NCBI GenBank assembly: GCA_016215115.1
Contig: JACRLN010000012.1
Coordinates: forward strand, 62,001-126,000
DNA length: 64,000 bases
Source: Nitrospirota bacterium
GTDB taxonomy: Bacteria; Nitrospirota; Thermodesulfovibrionia; UBA6902
Direction of reading: 5' to 3'
This document shows, piece after piece, positions 14,564-24,172 of the stretch; within the stretch, counting starts at the first letter, position 1; each line of letters starts with the position of its first letter. The position numbers and the translations under genes are program-made. Under the pieces are notes generated by a model that was given only the letters and a program-made list of their open reading frames with translations, did not search any database and was not told where the DNA came from.

Positions 14564-17551
14564 TTACAGCGCCACGTCTAACACCATCTTCTTTTCCTCG
14601 TCCTTATCTTTTCTCAATATCTCAACTTTAACCGTCTCGCCTGTTTTCTTGTACAGAAGATGGATTTTTATATCATTTATAGTTTTTACCGGCATATTAT
14701 CAAGCGAGAGTATAATATCTCCTTCTTTAATACCAGCCTTTTCGGAAACGCTATTTTCAGGGAACCCCTTTATTTTAAGCTCCCCGTTTTCTTCTGTTAA
14801 AAATATCATGAGTTTTGGAGAGGTAACGCCTTCCACCGGTTTCGGGAAAATTATGTAATCAGCAATGCCCTTTTCAACTTCAGCGTCTATGAGAACAATT
14901 GCATAATTACTGCCATCCCTCCTGAAAGTCCTCTTCGGGATGCCTGAACCATATTCAAGATGCCCCTGGCCCGCAAGAACAACTATTTGATAATCAGGGT
15001 TTTTATTGAGGAACTCATCTATGGACTGTGACATCGTCTCATCCCACAGCAACTGGGCTTGATAGAAGAAGTCAAAATTTTTGCCTTCGGAATTCTTGTG
15101 CTGATCAAAAATCTTTTTCAGCCTCTCTCTATAATTATTATCGGACAAATCCATATCCGGCGGGATCTCATTTTTTTCTTCAATAGAGAGTGAATCAAGC
15201 CCTTCACGCGATACTTTCTCTATGATTTCACGTTTCAGGTTTAATGCGACAACAGGTATTTTCTCTGATCTTGCATAATCAAGTATCGGTTTGTATAAAT
15301 GGTAATCAAACCCCCATCTCTTAAAATATTCTGACATCTTCAGAAAATCTGTCTCATCCATCTTTCCAGAGATGAAGCTGTCAAGTGTTTCCTGAAAAGG
15401 TCTCTGAAACATTTCCATCCCTATTGCGACCTTCCTGATTTTCTTGTATATTCCTCTGATTATATCAAGCTGGACCGCGTGATGGGCAAACACATCGTGA
15501 GCCTCGCCGACATAGATTATTTTCCTGTCTACAACGCTGGTTGTAACTTCTGACAGTGTTCTGGTTGTTGAAAGATCAACAGCCGGAGCATCTTCCTGCA
15601 TGTTCATAATTATTCCCCTGTCTGTTTGAGTTATTTCTTTATAAGTATTTTTTCCATTTTCAAAAAGCAGCTTGCTGTATTTTCCGTAATGAGCTATTTT
15701 CCCATATGCAGCGTCTACCTCTTTTTTCGATTTTCCATTTATTATTCCTATAACCTTTTGAGGATTCAAAGGATTTTCTTTCACAATCATGGAAAAACCT
15801 GCATCTTCAGAAGGAACCTTACCGAAAATTCTGCCTGTCAGCGGGTTATCGAAACCAAAAATTATAACTGAAGACGACATGATGTCAGAGTTTTTAATAT
15901 CCCCTTCATCCATTTTCACCGGCTTATTGCTTTCGAATTCCTCTATGATGCTGCTGTAAATTTCCGCATTTTCCCGCGGCATGGCGATGAGGAGACATTT
16001 ATCGCCCAGAAGCCTCGCAATCACAGGGGCGAATTCTTGCGGGTCAAGCTCACGGGCGACATCATAATCCTCGTCAAAGACTATCCTGTCCGGTCTTTCC
16101 GGAAAGGAAAATTCAAAGCTGTTTTTTCCCTTATCGACAGCGAGAGATTTTGTAACGGCGTCATTCCTGATATATATGGTCATGGGGAGAGTGAGCCGGT
16201 AAACTTTCCCCTTTTGACTGACCGTGAAATTCAGTTTATAGTCGATGCCGTTCTGTTCTACTTTCAGACCGTCGATACTGATGTCGGGCAATCCTGTTCC
16301 GTCCACCCATTGCTCAAAGAACCACGAAAGATCCTGTCCGTAAGATTTTTCAAATGACTCCTTCAGGTTGTCCCATGAAACCATCCGGAAGGGGTTCTCT
16401 TTCACAATATCCTTCAGGGCGTCAAAAAACGCTTGCTCTCCGGCCATCATCTTCAGCATATGGAAAACCATTGCCGTCTTGCCGTATCCTATGACCCGAG
16501 TTGAAAGATCAACCCTTCCTTTGAAGTCTTTTAATGGAAATTCATTCTGGGATGTAACGTAGCTTTTGTAGTCGGTTAAAATCTGCTTCCTGTATTCCCA
16601 ACCCTTATTCTTCTGTTCTTCATATAAATGGTCCGCAAGATATGTAGTCAATCCCTCTGCCCAGTTGCCTCTTTGATAATCAACATAAACATAATTGCCA
16701 AACCACTGGTGTAGAATTTCATGCCCCAGGGAAGTCTCAACAATAAAAGGAAGTTGTACTATCGTATTCCCGAGGAGTGTAAAGGTTGGAAACGAGTATC
16801 CTGTGGGCAGGAAGTTCTCAACAATGGAGAATCTTTTATATGGATATTTTCCTAAAAGGCTTTCATATAATTTGAGGTACTTTTTTGTAAATTCAATATA
16901 GGTTGATGCAAGATTTATATCTTCGCTGAAAAAATATGCATAGATCTGAACATTATTATAATTATCTTTCCTTACACGATATTTATCTGATGCTGTGAGG
17001 TTTATGCCGTCTGACGGATATGGGAAATCAAAATAGAATTCTACCGAATCATTCTTAAGTACCTTTTTGACTTCATCTGCCTCCGCTACCGCCTCATATC
17101 CTTTGGGAAGGGTCACTTTAAGATTGTAATATGCCTGCCCTTTAATTTCAGGATACCAGGTATTTGTAAGCGATATCCCTTTTGCATCAATTACATTTTT
17201 CACTGCCCCGGCATTTTTTTCATAAGAACCATGATCGTCCCTGAAATATACTTTATAACTTATCTCTAATATTCCGTCCTTGTCAGAAACTATTCTTAAA
17301 GTTCGGGAACCTTCATCTAAACCAATCTGTTTGTTATTGAGTTTTATGTAATTTATTTCAAGAGTCCCATTTATCACTAATAACAGCTCTTTTCCGGCAA
17401 CAACATCAATTCGGGAAATGCCGGTTAGTTCAGAGGCGGAGACATCAATGGAGACATCCAGATTATATGTCGTTACAGGAAATGCCAGGATGACAGAAGG
17501 GGAAAATATGAAAACAATTATGATGAAAACTGTTTTTTGTAATAATTTCAT
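14564..17551 (-). CDS. M1-type aminopeptidase / ChaN-like haem-binding / PDZ fusion protein
   Basis: A 995-residue secreted fusion. After a signal peptide (MKLLQKTVFIIIVFIFSPSV) comes an M1 (gluzincin) aminopeptidase region with the zinc motif HEILHQWFGN at about residues 277-286 and the third ligand Glu in NWAEGLTTYL; spacing from the second His to that Glu is 17, one shorter than in classical M1 enzymes. From about 680 to 890 is a ChaN-like (DUF399) haem-binding domain: YVGEAHDVFAHHAVQ, GMEMFQRPFQETLD and LAGQGHLEYGSGIP. The last 70 residues form a PDZ domain (EKAGIKEGDIILSLDNMPV). The start overlaps the stop of the upstream hybrid kinase (TAATG). A periplasmic peptide/haem role is inferred. 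Confidence 0.88.
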   Translation of the reverse strand: MKLLQKTVFIIIVFIFSPSVILAFPVTTYNLDVSIDVSASELTGISRIDVVAGKELLLVINGTLEINYIKLNNKQIGLDEGSRTLRIVSDKDGILEISYKVYFRDDHGSYEKNAGAVKNVIDAKGISLTNTWYPEIKGQAYYNLKVTLPKGYEAVAEADEVKKVLKNDSVEFYFDFPYPSDGINLTASDKYRVRKDNYNNVQIYAYFFSEDINLASTYIEFTKKYLKLYESLLGKYPYKRFSIVENFLPTGYSFPTFTLLGNTIVQLPFIVETSLGHEILHQWFGNYVYVDYQRGNWAEGLTTYLADHLYEEQKNKGWEYRKQILTDYKSYVTSQNEFPLKDFKGRVDLSTRVIGYGKTAMVFHMLKMMAGEQAFFDALKDIVKENPFRMVSWDNLKESFEKSYGQDLSWFFEQWVDGTGLPDISIDGLKVEQNGIDYKLNFTVSQKGKVYRLTLPMTIYIRNDAVTKSLAVDKGKNSFEFSFPERPDRIVFDEDYDVARELDPQEFAPVIARLLGDKCLLIAMPRENAEIYSSIIEEFESNKPVKMDEGDIKNSDIMSSSVIIFGFDNPLTGRIFGKVPSEDAGFSMIVKENPLNPQKVIGIINGKSKKEVDAAYGKIAHYGKYSKLLFENGKNTYKEITQTDRGIIMNMQEDAPAVDLSTTRTLSEVTTSVVDRKIIYVGEAHDVFAHHAVQLDIIRGIYKKIRKVAIGMEMFQRPFQETLDSFISGKMDETDFLKMSEYFKRWGFDYHLYKPILDYARSEKIPVVALNLKREIIEKVSREGLDSLSIEEKNEIPPDMDLSDNNYRERLKKIFDQHKNSEGKNFDFFYQAQLLWDETMSQSIDEFLNKNPDYQIVVLAGQGHLEYGSGIPKRTFRRDGSNYAIVLIDAEVEKGIADYIIFPKPVEGVTSPKLMIFLTEENGELKIKGFPENSVSEKAGIKEGDIILSLDNMPVKTINDIKIHLLYKKTGETVKVEILRKDKDEEKKMVLDVAL

Positions 17552-20013
17552 TATATCTTTTTGACCTCTTCATCCAGAATTTCCCTCACTTTTTTCAATA
17601 ACTGGTTTGGTAAAATGGGCTTTGGGAGAAAATTTAATTTTAAATCAATAATCCCTTTTTTGTGGACAATTTCAGAAGTATACCCGCTTACAAATAATGC
17701 TTTTATACCCGGATATATCTTTTTAATTTCATCATATACCTCTTTTCCGTTCTTCTTCGGCATTATCACATCAAGGATCAGAAACTTAACTTTTTCCTTA
17801 TGTTCATTGAATTTCTCAATCGCATCGGCGCCATCTTTTGCTTCTATGACCGTATAACCAAACTCTTTAAGAACCGACCCTGCAAGCTCCCTCAACGATT
17901 CATCATCCTCAGCTATAAGTATTGTCTCTGTTCCTCCTTTTATTATTTCAACTATCTGAGAGGTTATTTCTTTCGTTGCCATAGTATTTATTAGCGGGAG
18001 GTAAATATTAAATGTTGTGCCTTTTCCAGGTTCAGTCAATACAGTTATATAACCGCCATTTTGTTTTATGGCCCCGTACACCATAGCAAGCCCCAGCCCT
18101 GTACCGCGTCCCACCTCTTTTGTGGTAAAGAAAGGCTCGAATATCCTTTCTCTCGTTTTTTCATCCATTCCAATACCGGTATCTGCTACTGAAAGAAGCG
18201 CATATTCCCCTCTATCGCCGAAACCATGCTGCTTGATGAATTGTTCGTCAATAGTCGATATTTCTGTTCCTATTGTTAATGAACCTCCTTGAGGCATCGC
18301 ATCTTTTGCATTGGTAGCGAGGTTCATCAATATCTGCTCCATCTGTCCGCTGTCTGCCATTATGGTCAAATGTCTTTCATCAAGAACAACCTTCAGTTCT
18401 ATATCTTCAGCAATTACTCTGCCCAGAAGTTTCTGCACATTTCTTATAATAATATTTATATCTACCGGTTTCGGGCTGATAAGCTGTTTCCTGCTGAAAG
18501 CAAGGAGGCTTTGGGTTAAATGAGCGCCTCTCTCAGAAGACCTCAGTATATGATCAAGATGAGCTTTCAGAGGGTCCTCTTTTTTCATTTTCATTTTTAT
18601 AATATTTGCATACCCTATAATTGCGGTAAGAATATTGTTGAAATCATGGGCCACTCCTCCAGCAAGCAGTCCAACGGCCTCCATCTTTTGTGACTGAAGC
18701 AGTTGTTCCTGCAGTCTCAGCTTTTCTTCTTCTGCTTTCTTGCGTTCAGTAATGTCAACAATAAGTCCATCATATGCAATCAGTTTCCCATCCTTATCAT
18801 ACCTCGGGACAGGGGTGTTTCTTACCCATTTTACATCTCCATTCTTATGGATGATTCTATGTTCCAGTGGTTGTATACTTTCACCTGAAATCGCTCTGTT
18901 AGCGTGTTTTATTACAGATTCCCTGTCTTCTTCATGCACCATTCTGTACCAGAGGTATGGATCAGCTTCATATTCCTCAGATGAATATCCCGTAACTGCA
19001 ATACAACCCGGTCCGTGTTTTGTTGATACAGCTTTCCCATTCCGCACCTCTACGGTAAAAATATAGTCTGTGACTGAATCAACGAGTTTTCTGTATCGTT
19101 CTTCGCCTGCTATTTTATCTTTTTCCGCCTGCTTTCGTTCGGTGATGTCATAGGCAATACCCTGTACTGCCAGAACATGCCCGTTTGAACTATAGACAGG
19201 CACTTCGCTCACTTCAAGCCATCTGATGCTGCCGTCTTTATGATAAATCTCCACTTCATATGGCTGCTGCTGCTCGCCCTTGATGCTTAGTTCAGTATGA
19301 CGTTCTACCTCTTTATTAACAGGGTTATCAGTCAGATATCTCGTATAGTGAGTAAGAAATTCTTCGGATGTGTACCCCAAAATTTTGATAATTGAAGGAC
19401 TTATATACGTAAAAACGCCCTCAGTGTTGTGTATGTATATAAAATGTTTTTCTTCAATGCTTTCAATCAGGGCTCGGTATTTTTGCTTGTTTTCTTCGAG
19501 CGCATCTACATACAGGGCGTTCTGTATTGCCTGCGCCAGGCGTGGAGCAAGGAACTGGAGAACAAAACGCTTTCCCTTTATGATCCCTTTTATTTTCATG
19601 GCGCAGACATTTAATGTGCCTATGCATTGTTTGTTCACAACAAGGGGAATAAGGAGATCAGACCGGAAACCGGCTTTAAGAAGGATTTTGTCTACTTCGT
19701 ATTCAGTCTGCCACGTTTTGATATTAGGGCGATAGAGCGGTTCAGCATGATTGATAACTTCAGAAAGGACGGTTTTTTCAAAAGGCAGAAACTTTCCGGA
19801 CTCGATTCCCTTAATTTCCATGCCAGCTTCATAGAGCAGAAACCCACCGGTTTCTTTCTGAAGCAGGGCGATCGATGCGCGTCTGATGCCAAGCCGGTTC
19901 TGGATAAACTCCAGTGAACGCCGGGTGATATAGGAGAAGTGCAGATGAGCTATCTCCTCATCAAACTCCTTGATGGTAGTCAGTATCTTATGAAAAGAAT
20001 TGTTTTTATTCAA
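17551..20013 (-). CDS. GAF-PAS-PAS hybrid histidine kinase with receiver domain
   Basis: An 820-residue soluble hybrid kinase. Order: GAF (about 20-175), PAS-PAC (about 185-300, closing with AYDITERKQAE), second PAS-PAC (about 305-430, LIVDITERKKAE), HisKA with the H-box LAGGVAHDFNNILTAIIGY, HATPase with NLATNAKDAMPQGG, VADTGIGMDEKTRERIFEPF and GTGLGLAMVYG, and a C-terminal REC domain (ILIAEDDESLRELAG, phospho-Asp in FLILDVIMPKKNG, Lys in NFLPKPI). There is no membrane segment, so the signal is probably cytoplasmic. It is translationally coupled (TAATG) to the M1-ChaN-PDZ gene downstream, an unusual pairing that suggests a shared role. Confidence 0.93.
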   Translation of the reverse strand: MNKNNSFHKILTTIKEFDEEIAHLHFSYITRRSLEFIQNRLGIRRASIALLQKETGGFLLYEAGMEIKGIESGKFLPFEKTVLSEVINHAEPLYRPNIKTWQTEYEVDKILLKAGFRSDLLIPLVVNKQCIGTLNVCAMKIKGIIKGKRFVLQFLAPRLAQAIQNALYVDALEENKQKYRALIESIEEKHFIYIHNTEGVFTYISPSIIKILGYTSEEFLTHYTRYLTDNPVNKEVERHTELSIKGEQQQPYEVEIYHKDGSIRWLEVSEVPVYSSNGHVLAVQGIAYDITERKQAEKDKIAGEERYRKLVDSVTDYIFTVEVRNGKAVSTKHGPGCIAVTGYSSEEYEADPYLWYRMVHEEDRESVIKHANRAISGESIQPLEHRIIHKNGDVKWVRNTPVPRYDKDGKLIAYDGLIVDITERKKAEEEKLRLQEQLLQSQKMEAVGLLAGGVAHDFNNILTAIIGYANIIKMKMKKEDPLKAHLDHILRSSERGAHLTQSLLAFSRKQLISPKPVDINIIIRNVQKLLGRVIAEDIELKVVLDERHLTIMADSGQMEQILMNLATNAKDAMPQGGSLTIGTEISTIDEQFIKQHGFGDRGEYALLSVADTGIGMDEKTRERIFEPFFTTKEVGRGTGLGLAMVYGAIKQNGGYITVLTEPGKGTTFNIYLPLINTMATKEITSQIVEIIKGGTETILIAEDDESLRELAGSVLKEFGYTVIEAKDGADAIEKFNEHKEKVKFLILDVIMPKKNGKEVYDEIKKIYPGIKALFVSGYTSEIVHKKGIIDLKLNFLPKPILPNQLLKKVREILDEEVKKI

Positions 20014-20240
20014 TATGAAAATTTTACCACAAAGTGATAAAAGACTACTATTTTAAAATGCTCCCAGGGGTAACCATTCAGTGACGGGGGGTAATTGTAA
20101 CCATTCCATTAAATAAATAGCCGCAAAGTTTGCTTATCTCTGCTTAAATTCCATTTAATCTTCCGAATCAATTAGTTGTTTTCATTTATCGTGTTTTTTA
20201 TCTTGACTTACGTTTGTATTAGTTGCAATAATTATTCAAC

Positions 20241-20564
20241 TTACATCAAGGCTTTTAAAGATTCTTTATATGATAGAGGGGGGTCGATTATTTCCATGCC
20301 AATACTGTTTGTCAGTCCATGAGGCGGGGTTTTATAGGACCATTTTACTTTGCAATTAAGACATTGTTCGTCTCCGGAGGGAAGTTGAAATCTCAACTCA
20401 AGAAATGTATCAGGTGGAAAATCCGCAACAGATTTTAAAGAAGAGGTTATTACATAGACCCCATCTTCAGAAAGGTTCTCTATAGAACTTGCAATACGAA
20501 TGTCCCTGAATATAAGTTCAGCCTCAAGGCTGACTATAAACCTTTTATTCTGTCTTGCATCCAT
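20241..20564 (-). CDS. PilZ domain protein
   Basis: A 107-residue single PilZ domain, the c-di-GMP receptor fold. The N-terminal RQNKR fits the RxxxR motif and ENLSEDGVY fits (D/N)xSxxG, so c-di-GMP binding is likely. The ATG at 20564 has no Shine-Dalgarno sequence; an extended -10 (TGGTAGTAT) ends 5 bp before it, so the mRNA is probably leaderless. It stands alone, 227 bp from the hybrid kinase and on the same strand. Pilins at 30-31.6 kb may be relevant to its output, but nothing links them directly. Confidence 0.88.
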   Translation of the reverse strand: MDARQNKRFIVSLEAELIFRDIRIASSIENLSEDGVYVITSSLKSVADFPPDTFLELRFQLPSGDEQCLNCKVKWSYKTPPHGLTNSIGMEIIDPPLSYKESLKALM

Positions 20565-20569
20565 TGGTT

Positions 20570-20578
20570 ATACTACCA
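20570..20578 (-). promoter_or_regulatory. possible extended -10 of the PilZ gene (leaderless)
   Basis: On the minus strand TGG-TAGTAT (20578-20570) is followed by 5 nt and then the ATG at 20564, the same spacing as in front of the EndoQ gene. No ribosome-binding site is present. Confidence 0.35.
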
Positions 20579-20640
20579 TATTCGGCATTTATATCGTATG
20601 AATAACTAGGGTTTGTTTATAAATTGCAAGTTTTCAATTT

Positions 20641-20720
20641 CGTCATGCCCGAAGTCTGTAATCGGGCATCCAGAACTTGTTAAAAAACTGGATCCCCGCT
20701 TAAAGGACTGCGGGGATGAC
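20641..20720. repeat. TCATTCCCG-type hairpin element, copy 1
   Basis: Starts CGTCATGCCCG and ends CGGGGATGACA, with internal GCATCCAG/CTGGATCC pairing; two nested inverted repeats of about 80 bp between the PilZ and mqnC genes. Family shared with copies at 28446, 31920, 32981, 33541, 37754, 37964, 52411 and 55353. Confidence 0.75.
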
Positions 20721-20766
20721 ACGCTTTAAACAATTATTGCCATCCATACTGAAGGATTACCCAAAA

Positions 20767-21897
20767 CTATAAATCCCTCTTGATAATATTGTAGTACATA
20801 TCCCTCTGTGCTGGTTTGAAACCCGCTGCTTTTATAGAGGTAATAATATCATTGATTGAAACCCTGTGTTTTACTCCTGCCGCAGCGACAACGTTTTCCT
20901 CAATCATTGTTGATCCGAAATCATTGGCGCCGAATCTGAGTGCAACCTGTGCCATCTTGATTCCCTGCGTCACCCACGAAGCCTGTATGTTCGGGACATT
21001 GTCAAGATAGATCCTTGAAAGTGCAAGCACGCGGAGATAGTCCGCCGCAGTAGCTGGTTGAAGTGACGAGTGACGAGTGACAAGTGACGAGTTTGGTTTT
21101 GAATTTTGAATTTTGAGTTTTGAGTTTTTCTTTGACTTCTGACTTCTGACTTCTGACTTCTGACTTAATTCCGTGTTCCCCGGCTGGAAACTCCATGGAA
21201 TAAATGCCGTAAAACCATTGGTCTTTTCCTGCAATTTCCGTATCGTATCAAGGTGTTCAATAATATCTTCCGGTTCCTCAATGCTCCCGAACATCATCGT
21301 CGCTGTTGTCTTTATGCCAATTCGGTGGGCTTGTTCCATGACTTCAAGCCACCTGTCCTTGCCGATCTTTTTGGGACTGATCTTTTCCCTGATCCTGTCA
21401 GAAAGGATTTCCGCCCCTCCGCCCGGAATGGAATCAAGACCTGCTTCATTTAGGATCTGCAATGTTCTCTTTATCGTAAGACCAGCTATGTCTGCCATGT
21501 AGCAAATCTCTGGCGGCGAAAACCCGTGAATATGAATAGGGAATTTTGCTTTGACAGTTTTCAGGAGGTCAACGTAATAATTAATATCAAGTTCCGGATG
21601 GAGCCCCCCCTGTATCAATATCTGTGTCCCGCCAAGAGCAATTGTTTCCTTTATCTTGTTATAGAGTTGCCTCTTGCTTAGAACATATGCTTCCGGATCA
21701 TTTTTGTCTCTGTAAAATGCACAAAATTTACACCTGTTAATACATACGTTGGTGTAATTGATATTGCGGTCAATGATAAAAGAAACTATACCTTTGGGAT
21801 GCAATCTCTTTCTGACATTGTCAGCCATCTGCCCGAGACCGAGAAGGTCAGCGGATTTAAGGAGGGTTAAGGCTTCTTTTTTAGTTGTCCTGTTCAT
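20767..21897 (-). CDS. mqnC: cyclic dehypoxanthinyl futalosine synthase
   Basis: A 376-residue radical SAM enzyme of the futalosine route to menaquinone; it cyclises dehypoxanthine futalosine. The cluster motif [12 protein letters not shown] fits CxxxCxxC. Other family marks are ILIQGGLHPELDI, HGFSPPEI, DSIPGGGAEILSD, TTATMMFG and FIPWSFQPGNTEL. Directly after NTEL an insertion of about 38 residues made of heptanucleotide repeats ([14 protein letters not shown]..., ...[11 protein letters not shown]) precedes the normal TAADYLRVLALSRI. The frame is kept and the family motifs flank it intact, so the enzyme is probably active. It lies 45 bp after mqnE on the same strand. Confidence 0.93.
   Translation of the reverse strand: MNRTTKKEALTLLKSADLLGLGQMADNVRKRLHPKGIVSFIIDRNINYTNVCINRCKFCAFYRDKNDPEAYVLSKRQLYNKIKETIALGGTQILIQGGLHPELDINYYVDLLKTVKAKFPIHIHGFSPPEICYMADIAGLTIKRTLQILNEAGLDSIPGGGAEILSDRIREKISPKKIGKDRWLEVMEQAHRIGIKTTATMMFGSIEEPEDIIEHLDTIRKLQEKTNGFTAFIPWSFQPGNTELSQKSEVRSQKSKKNSKLKIQNSKPNSSLVTRHSSLQPATAADYLRVLALSRIYLDNVPNIQASWVTQGIKMAQVALRFGANDFGSTMIEENVVAAAGVKHRVSINDIITSIKAAGFKPAQRDMYYNIIKRDL
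21063..21166 (-). repeat. heptanucleotide repeat insertion in mqnC
   Basis: Three adjacent period-7 tracts on the coding strand: GTCAGAA units, AACTCAA/AATTCAA units and TCGTCAC units, about 104 bp. They are read in frame as a surface-type insertion after the NTEL motif. Confidence 0.85.
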
Positions 21898-21942
21898 CGA
21901 TATCCACTGTTTAGAATCAACTTTTCAGAGGTTATCCCTTTT

Positions 21943-23169
21943 TCACAATTTATTTGGGCGACCACGCAGGGTTGCCCCTATCGGCCTGTAAAACGAGTCC
22001 CGCTCCACCGGGACCTTGCCGGCTTTTTCAATTAAATTTATCAACTGTGCCCTTGTCATTACAGTGCCCGAAAGTGCACCTGCGGAGTGAGTTATCTTTT
22101 CTTCAATTATAGTTCCGTCAAGATCATCTGCACCGAACATGAGGGCCAGCTGGGCGATCTTCTCTCCAAGCATTATCCAGTAAGCTTTTATGTGTGGGAA
22201 GTTGTCAAGAAAGAGTCTTGCAATTGCAATGGTTTTCAGGTCATCAATTCCTGATGTGTAACGATTGAGATTGGGGATGGGAAGATTTGACTTCTGACTT
22301 CTGACTTCTGACTTCTGACTTAATTCAGTGTTCATTGGATGAAATGCAAGTGGTATAAATGCCTGAAAACCCCCTGTTCTGTCCTGAAGTTCTCTGAGGC
22401 GTAACATGTGCTCAACCCTGTGCTTGTATGTTTCGAGATGTCCGTAAAGCATTGTTGCATTAGTTTTAATTCCGGCATTATGGGCCTTCTCCATTACATT
22501 GAGCCACTCTTTGCCGGTAATTTTCTCAGGACATATCTTATTCCTTGCCTGTGTATTGAATATTTCCGCGCCGCCGCCGGGCATGGAATCAAGACCGGCT
22601 TTTTTTAATTCTTTGAGAGTATCGGTAATCCCCTGTTCACTTATCTTTGAAAAATAATCTATCTCAACCGCGGTAAATGCCTTGATATGAATATTCGGGA
22701 AATTCGTTTTTATCTTTTTGAGCATTTCAAGGTAATATTCGAAAGGCCAATCAGGATGCAGCCCTCCGACGATGTGGACCTCGGTATAAGACGGTGACGA
22801 ATGGTGAGTGACGAATTTAGTTCTAAATTTTGAGTTTTGAGTTTTGAGTTTTTCTGACTGCTGACCGCTGACCGCTGACCGCTGTGTTTTCAGTTTCTTT
22901 ATTATCTCTCTGATGCTTAATTCATACGCGCCTTTTTCGCCTTTTGAACGGCTGAAGGCGCAGAATTTACAGCGGTTAACGCAAATGTTAGTGGGGTTTA
23001 TATGATGGTTTTGGATAAAATATGCGTTCTTGCCGTTCTTTCTCCCGGCGGCGATATTAGCAAGCCTGCCGATGGTGAAAATGTCGTCACTTTCAAAAAA
23101 TGCAAGGGCGTCATCTTTTGTCAGACGACGCCCTGCGATTACCTTTTTCTCGATTTTTTTAAGAGACAC
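21943..23169 (-). CDS. mqnE: aminofutalosine synthase
   Basis: A 408-residue radical SAM enzyme that makes aminofutalosine from 3-[(1-carboxyvinyl)oxy]benzoate and SAM, the first futalosine-pathway step for which the gene is present here. The cluster motif is [49 protein letters not shown] and TNATMLYGH are family marks. Two in-frame repeat insertions are present: about 40 residues before [11 protein letters not shown] ([20 protein letters not shown]...) and about 11-20 residues after MNTEL ([17 protein letters not shown]). The second sits at the same site as the mqnC insertion. The gene overlaps htpX by 11 bp at its start. Confidence 0.93.
   Translation of the reverse strand: MSLKKIEKKVIAGRRLTKDDALAFFESDDIFTIGRLANIAAGRKNGKNAYFIQNHHINPTNICVNRCKFCAFSRSKGEKGAYELSIREIIKKLKTQRSAVSGQQSEKLKTQNSKFRTKFVTHHSSPSYTEVHIVGGLHPDWPFEYYLEMLKKIKTNFPNIHIKAFTAVEIDYFSKISEQGITDTLKELKKAGLDSMPGGGAEIFNTQARNKICPEKITGKEWLNVMEKAHNAGIKTNATMLYGHLETYKHRVEHMLRLRELQDRTGGFQAFIPLAFHPMNTELSQKSEVRSQKSNLPIPNLNRYTSGIDDLKTIAIARLFLDNFPHIKAYWIMLGEKIAQLALMFGADDLDGTIIEEKITHSAGALSGTVMTRAQLINLIEKAGKVPVERDSFYRPIGATLRGRPNKL
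22288..22321 (-). repeat. heptanucleotide repeat in mqnE, site 2
   Basis: GTCAGAA units (period 7) on the coding strand, in frame after the MNTEL motif. Position in the protein corresponds to the insertion in mqnC. Confidence 0.85.
22791..22884 (-). repeat. heptanucleotide repeat array in mqnE, site 1
   Basis: Adjacent period-7 tracts on the coding strand: AGCGGTC units, AAACTCA units and TCGTCAC-like units, about 94 bp, in frame ahead of the GGLHP motif. Confidence 0.85.
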
Positions 23170-24007
23170 GGCGCATGGCTTCGAGTCTTGCTATCCTCTC
23201 CTCAACAGGTGGATGTGTGCTGAATAATTTTAACAATCCTCCGCCTGTAAGCGGATTTACAATAAACATGTGAGCAGTGGCCGGCTGCGCTTCCATGGGT
23301 ATTCTTTTGGATGCCGTATCAAGCTTTTTCAGTGCGCCTGCAAGATATCCCGGATTTCCTGCAAGCCTTGCGCCGCCTTCATCAGCGGAATATTCTCTTG
23401 AACGTGATATAGCCATTTGTATGAGCATTGCTGCAATAGGCCCCACGATCATCATGATAAGTGCTGCAATGGGACTTCCGCCTTCATCATCATCTCTTCT
23501 GCCGCCGCCAAATATCATGGCCCATTGAGCCATCTGTGCAAGATAGCTTATTGCGCCTGCAATTGTGGCGGCAATCGTGCTGATGAGAATGTCCCTGTGT
23601 TTTACATGGGCCAGTTCATGTCCAATGACGCCTTCAAGTTCTTCCTTGCTCAGGATTCTCAAAATGCCTGTTGTCACAGCAACCGCTGCATGGTTTGGAT
23701 TTCTTCCTGTGGCAAATGCATTAGGCTGGTCTTGCTCTATGATGTAAACTTTTGGCATCGGGATCTCAGCCTTCTGTGCAAGCCTTCTTACGATTGAGTA
23801 AAGTTCAGGAGCGTCATGTTCACTGACTTCCCGAGCTTTATACATTTTTAGCACGATTTTGTCGCTGAACCAATAGGCAAAAAGGTTCATTGCCATGGCA
23901 AATATAAGCGCCATTGTCATGCCTGATCTGCCTCCAAGGGCGGCCCCGGCCCATACAAGAACGAGCGTAAGGCCCACCATAAGGACTGTTGTTTTAACCA
24001 TGTTCAT
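23159..24007 (-). CDS. htpX: M48 membrane metalloprotease HtpX
   Basis: A 282-residue inner-membrane zinc protease involved in membrane protein quality control. Two N-terminal membrane segments ([21 protein letters not shown] and [18 protein letters not shown]), the HEXXH zinc motif in [14 protein letters not shown], two further hydrophobic stretches, and the third ligand Glu in [15 protein letters not shown]. The C-terminus [18 protein letters not shown] is typical. The ATG at 24007 follows GGAGGTAAC. It overlaps mqnE by 11 bp, so protease and menaquinone genes are probably co-transcribed; no functional link is established. Confidence 0.95.
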   Translation of the reverse strand: MNMVKTTVLMVGLTLVLVWAGAALGGRSGMTMALIFAMAMNLFAYWFSDKIVLKMYKAREVSEHDAPELYSIVRRLAQKAEIPMPKVYIIEQDQPNAFATGRNPNHAAVAVTTGILRILSKEELEGVIGHELAHVKHRDILISTIAATIAGAISYLAQMAQWAMIFGGGRRDDDEGGSPIAALIMMIVGPIAAMLIQMAISRSREYSADEGGARLAGNPGYLAGALKKLDTASKRIPMEAQPATAHMFIVNPLTGGGLLKLFSTHPPVEERIARLEAMRRVS

Positions 24008-24127
24008 TTACTTTTGTTACCTCCATTAAAATGTGAATCTGAAATTATTTTACATAAGGATCAGTTTTAAAAGCAATAAGCTTAAATAAGCTTCAGCACA
24101 TGCTACTTTCTGTGGTGCGGGGTAAAA

Positions 24128-24136
24128 TGCTACAAT
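24128..24136 (+). promoter_or_regulatory. possible extended -10 promoter of purL
   Basis: TGC-TACAAT (TACAAT 24131-24136), 36 bp before the purL ATG; the ribosome-binding site CGGAG lies at about 24160. The -35 region is weak. Confidence 0.4.
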
Positions 24137-24172
24137 AGCAACTGCTGAAATTATATTCCCGGAGACTATCTA

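Noticed and set aside
21063-21166. Clustered short repeats considered as a CRISPR array
   Set aside because: Units are contiguous 7-mers without spacers, lie inside a coding frame and have no cas genes nearby.
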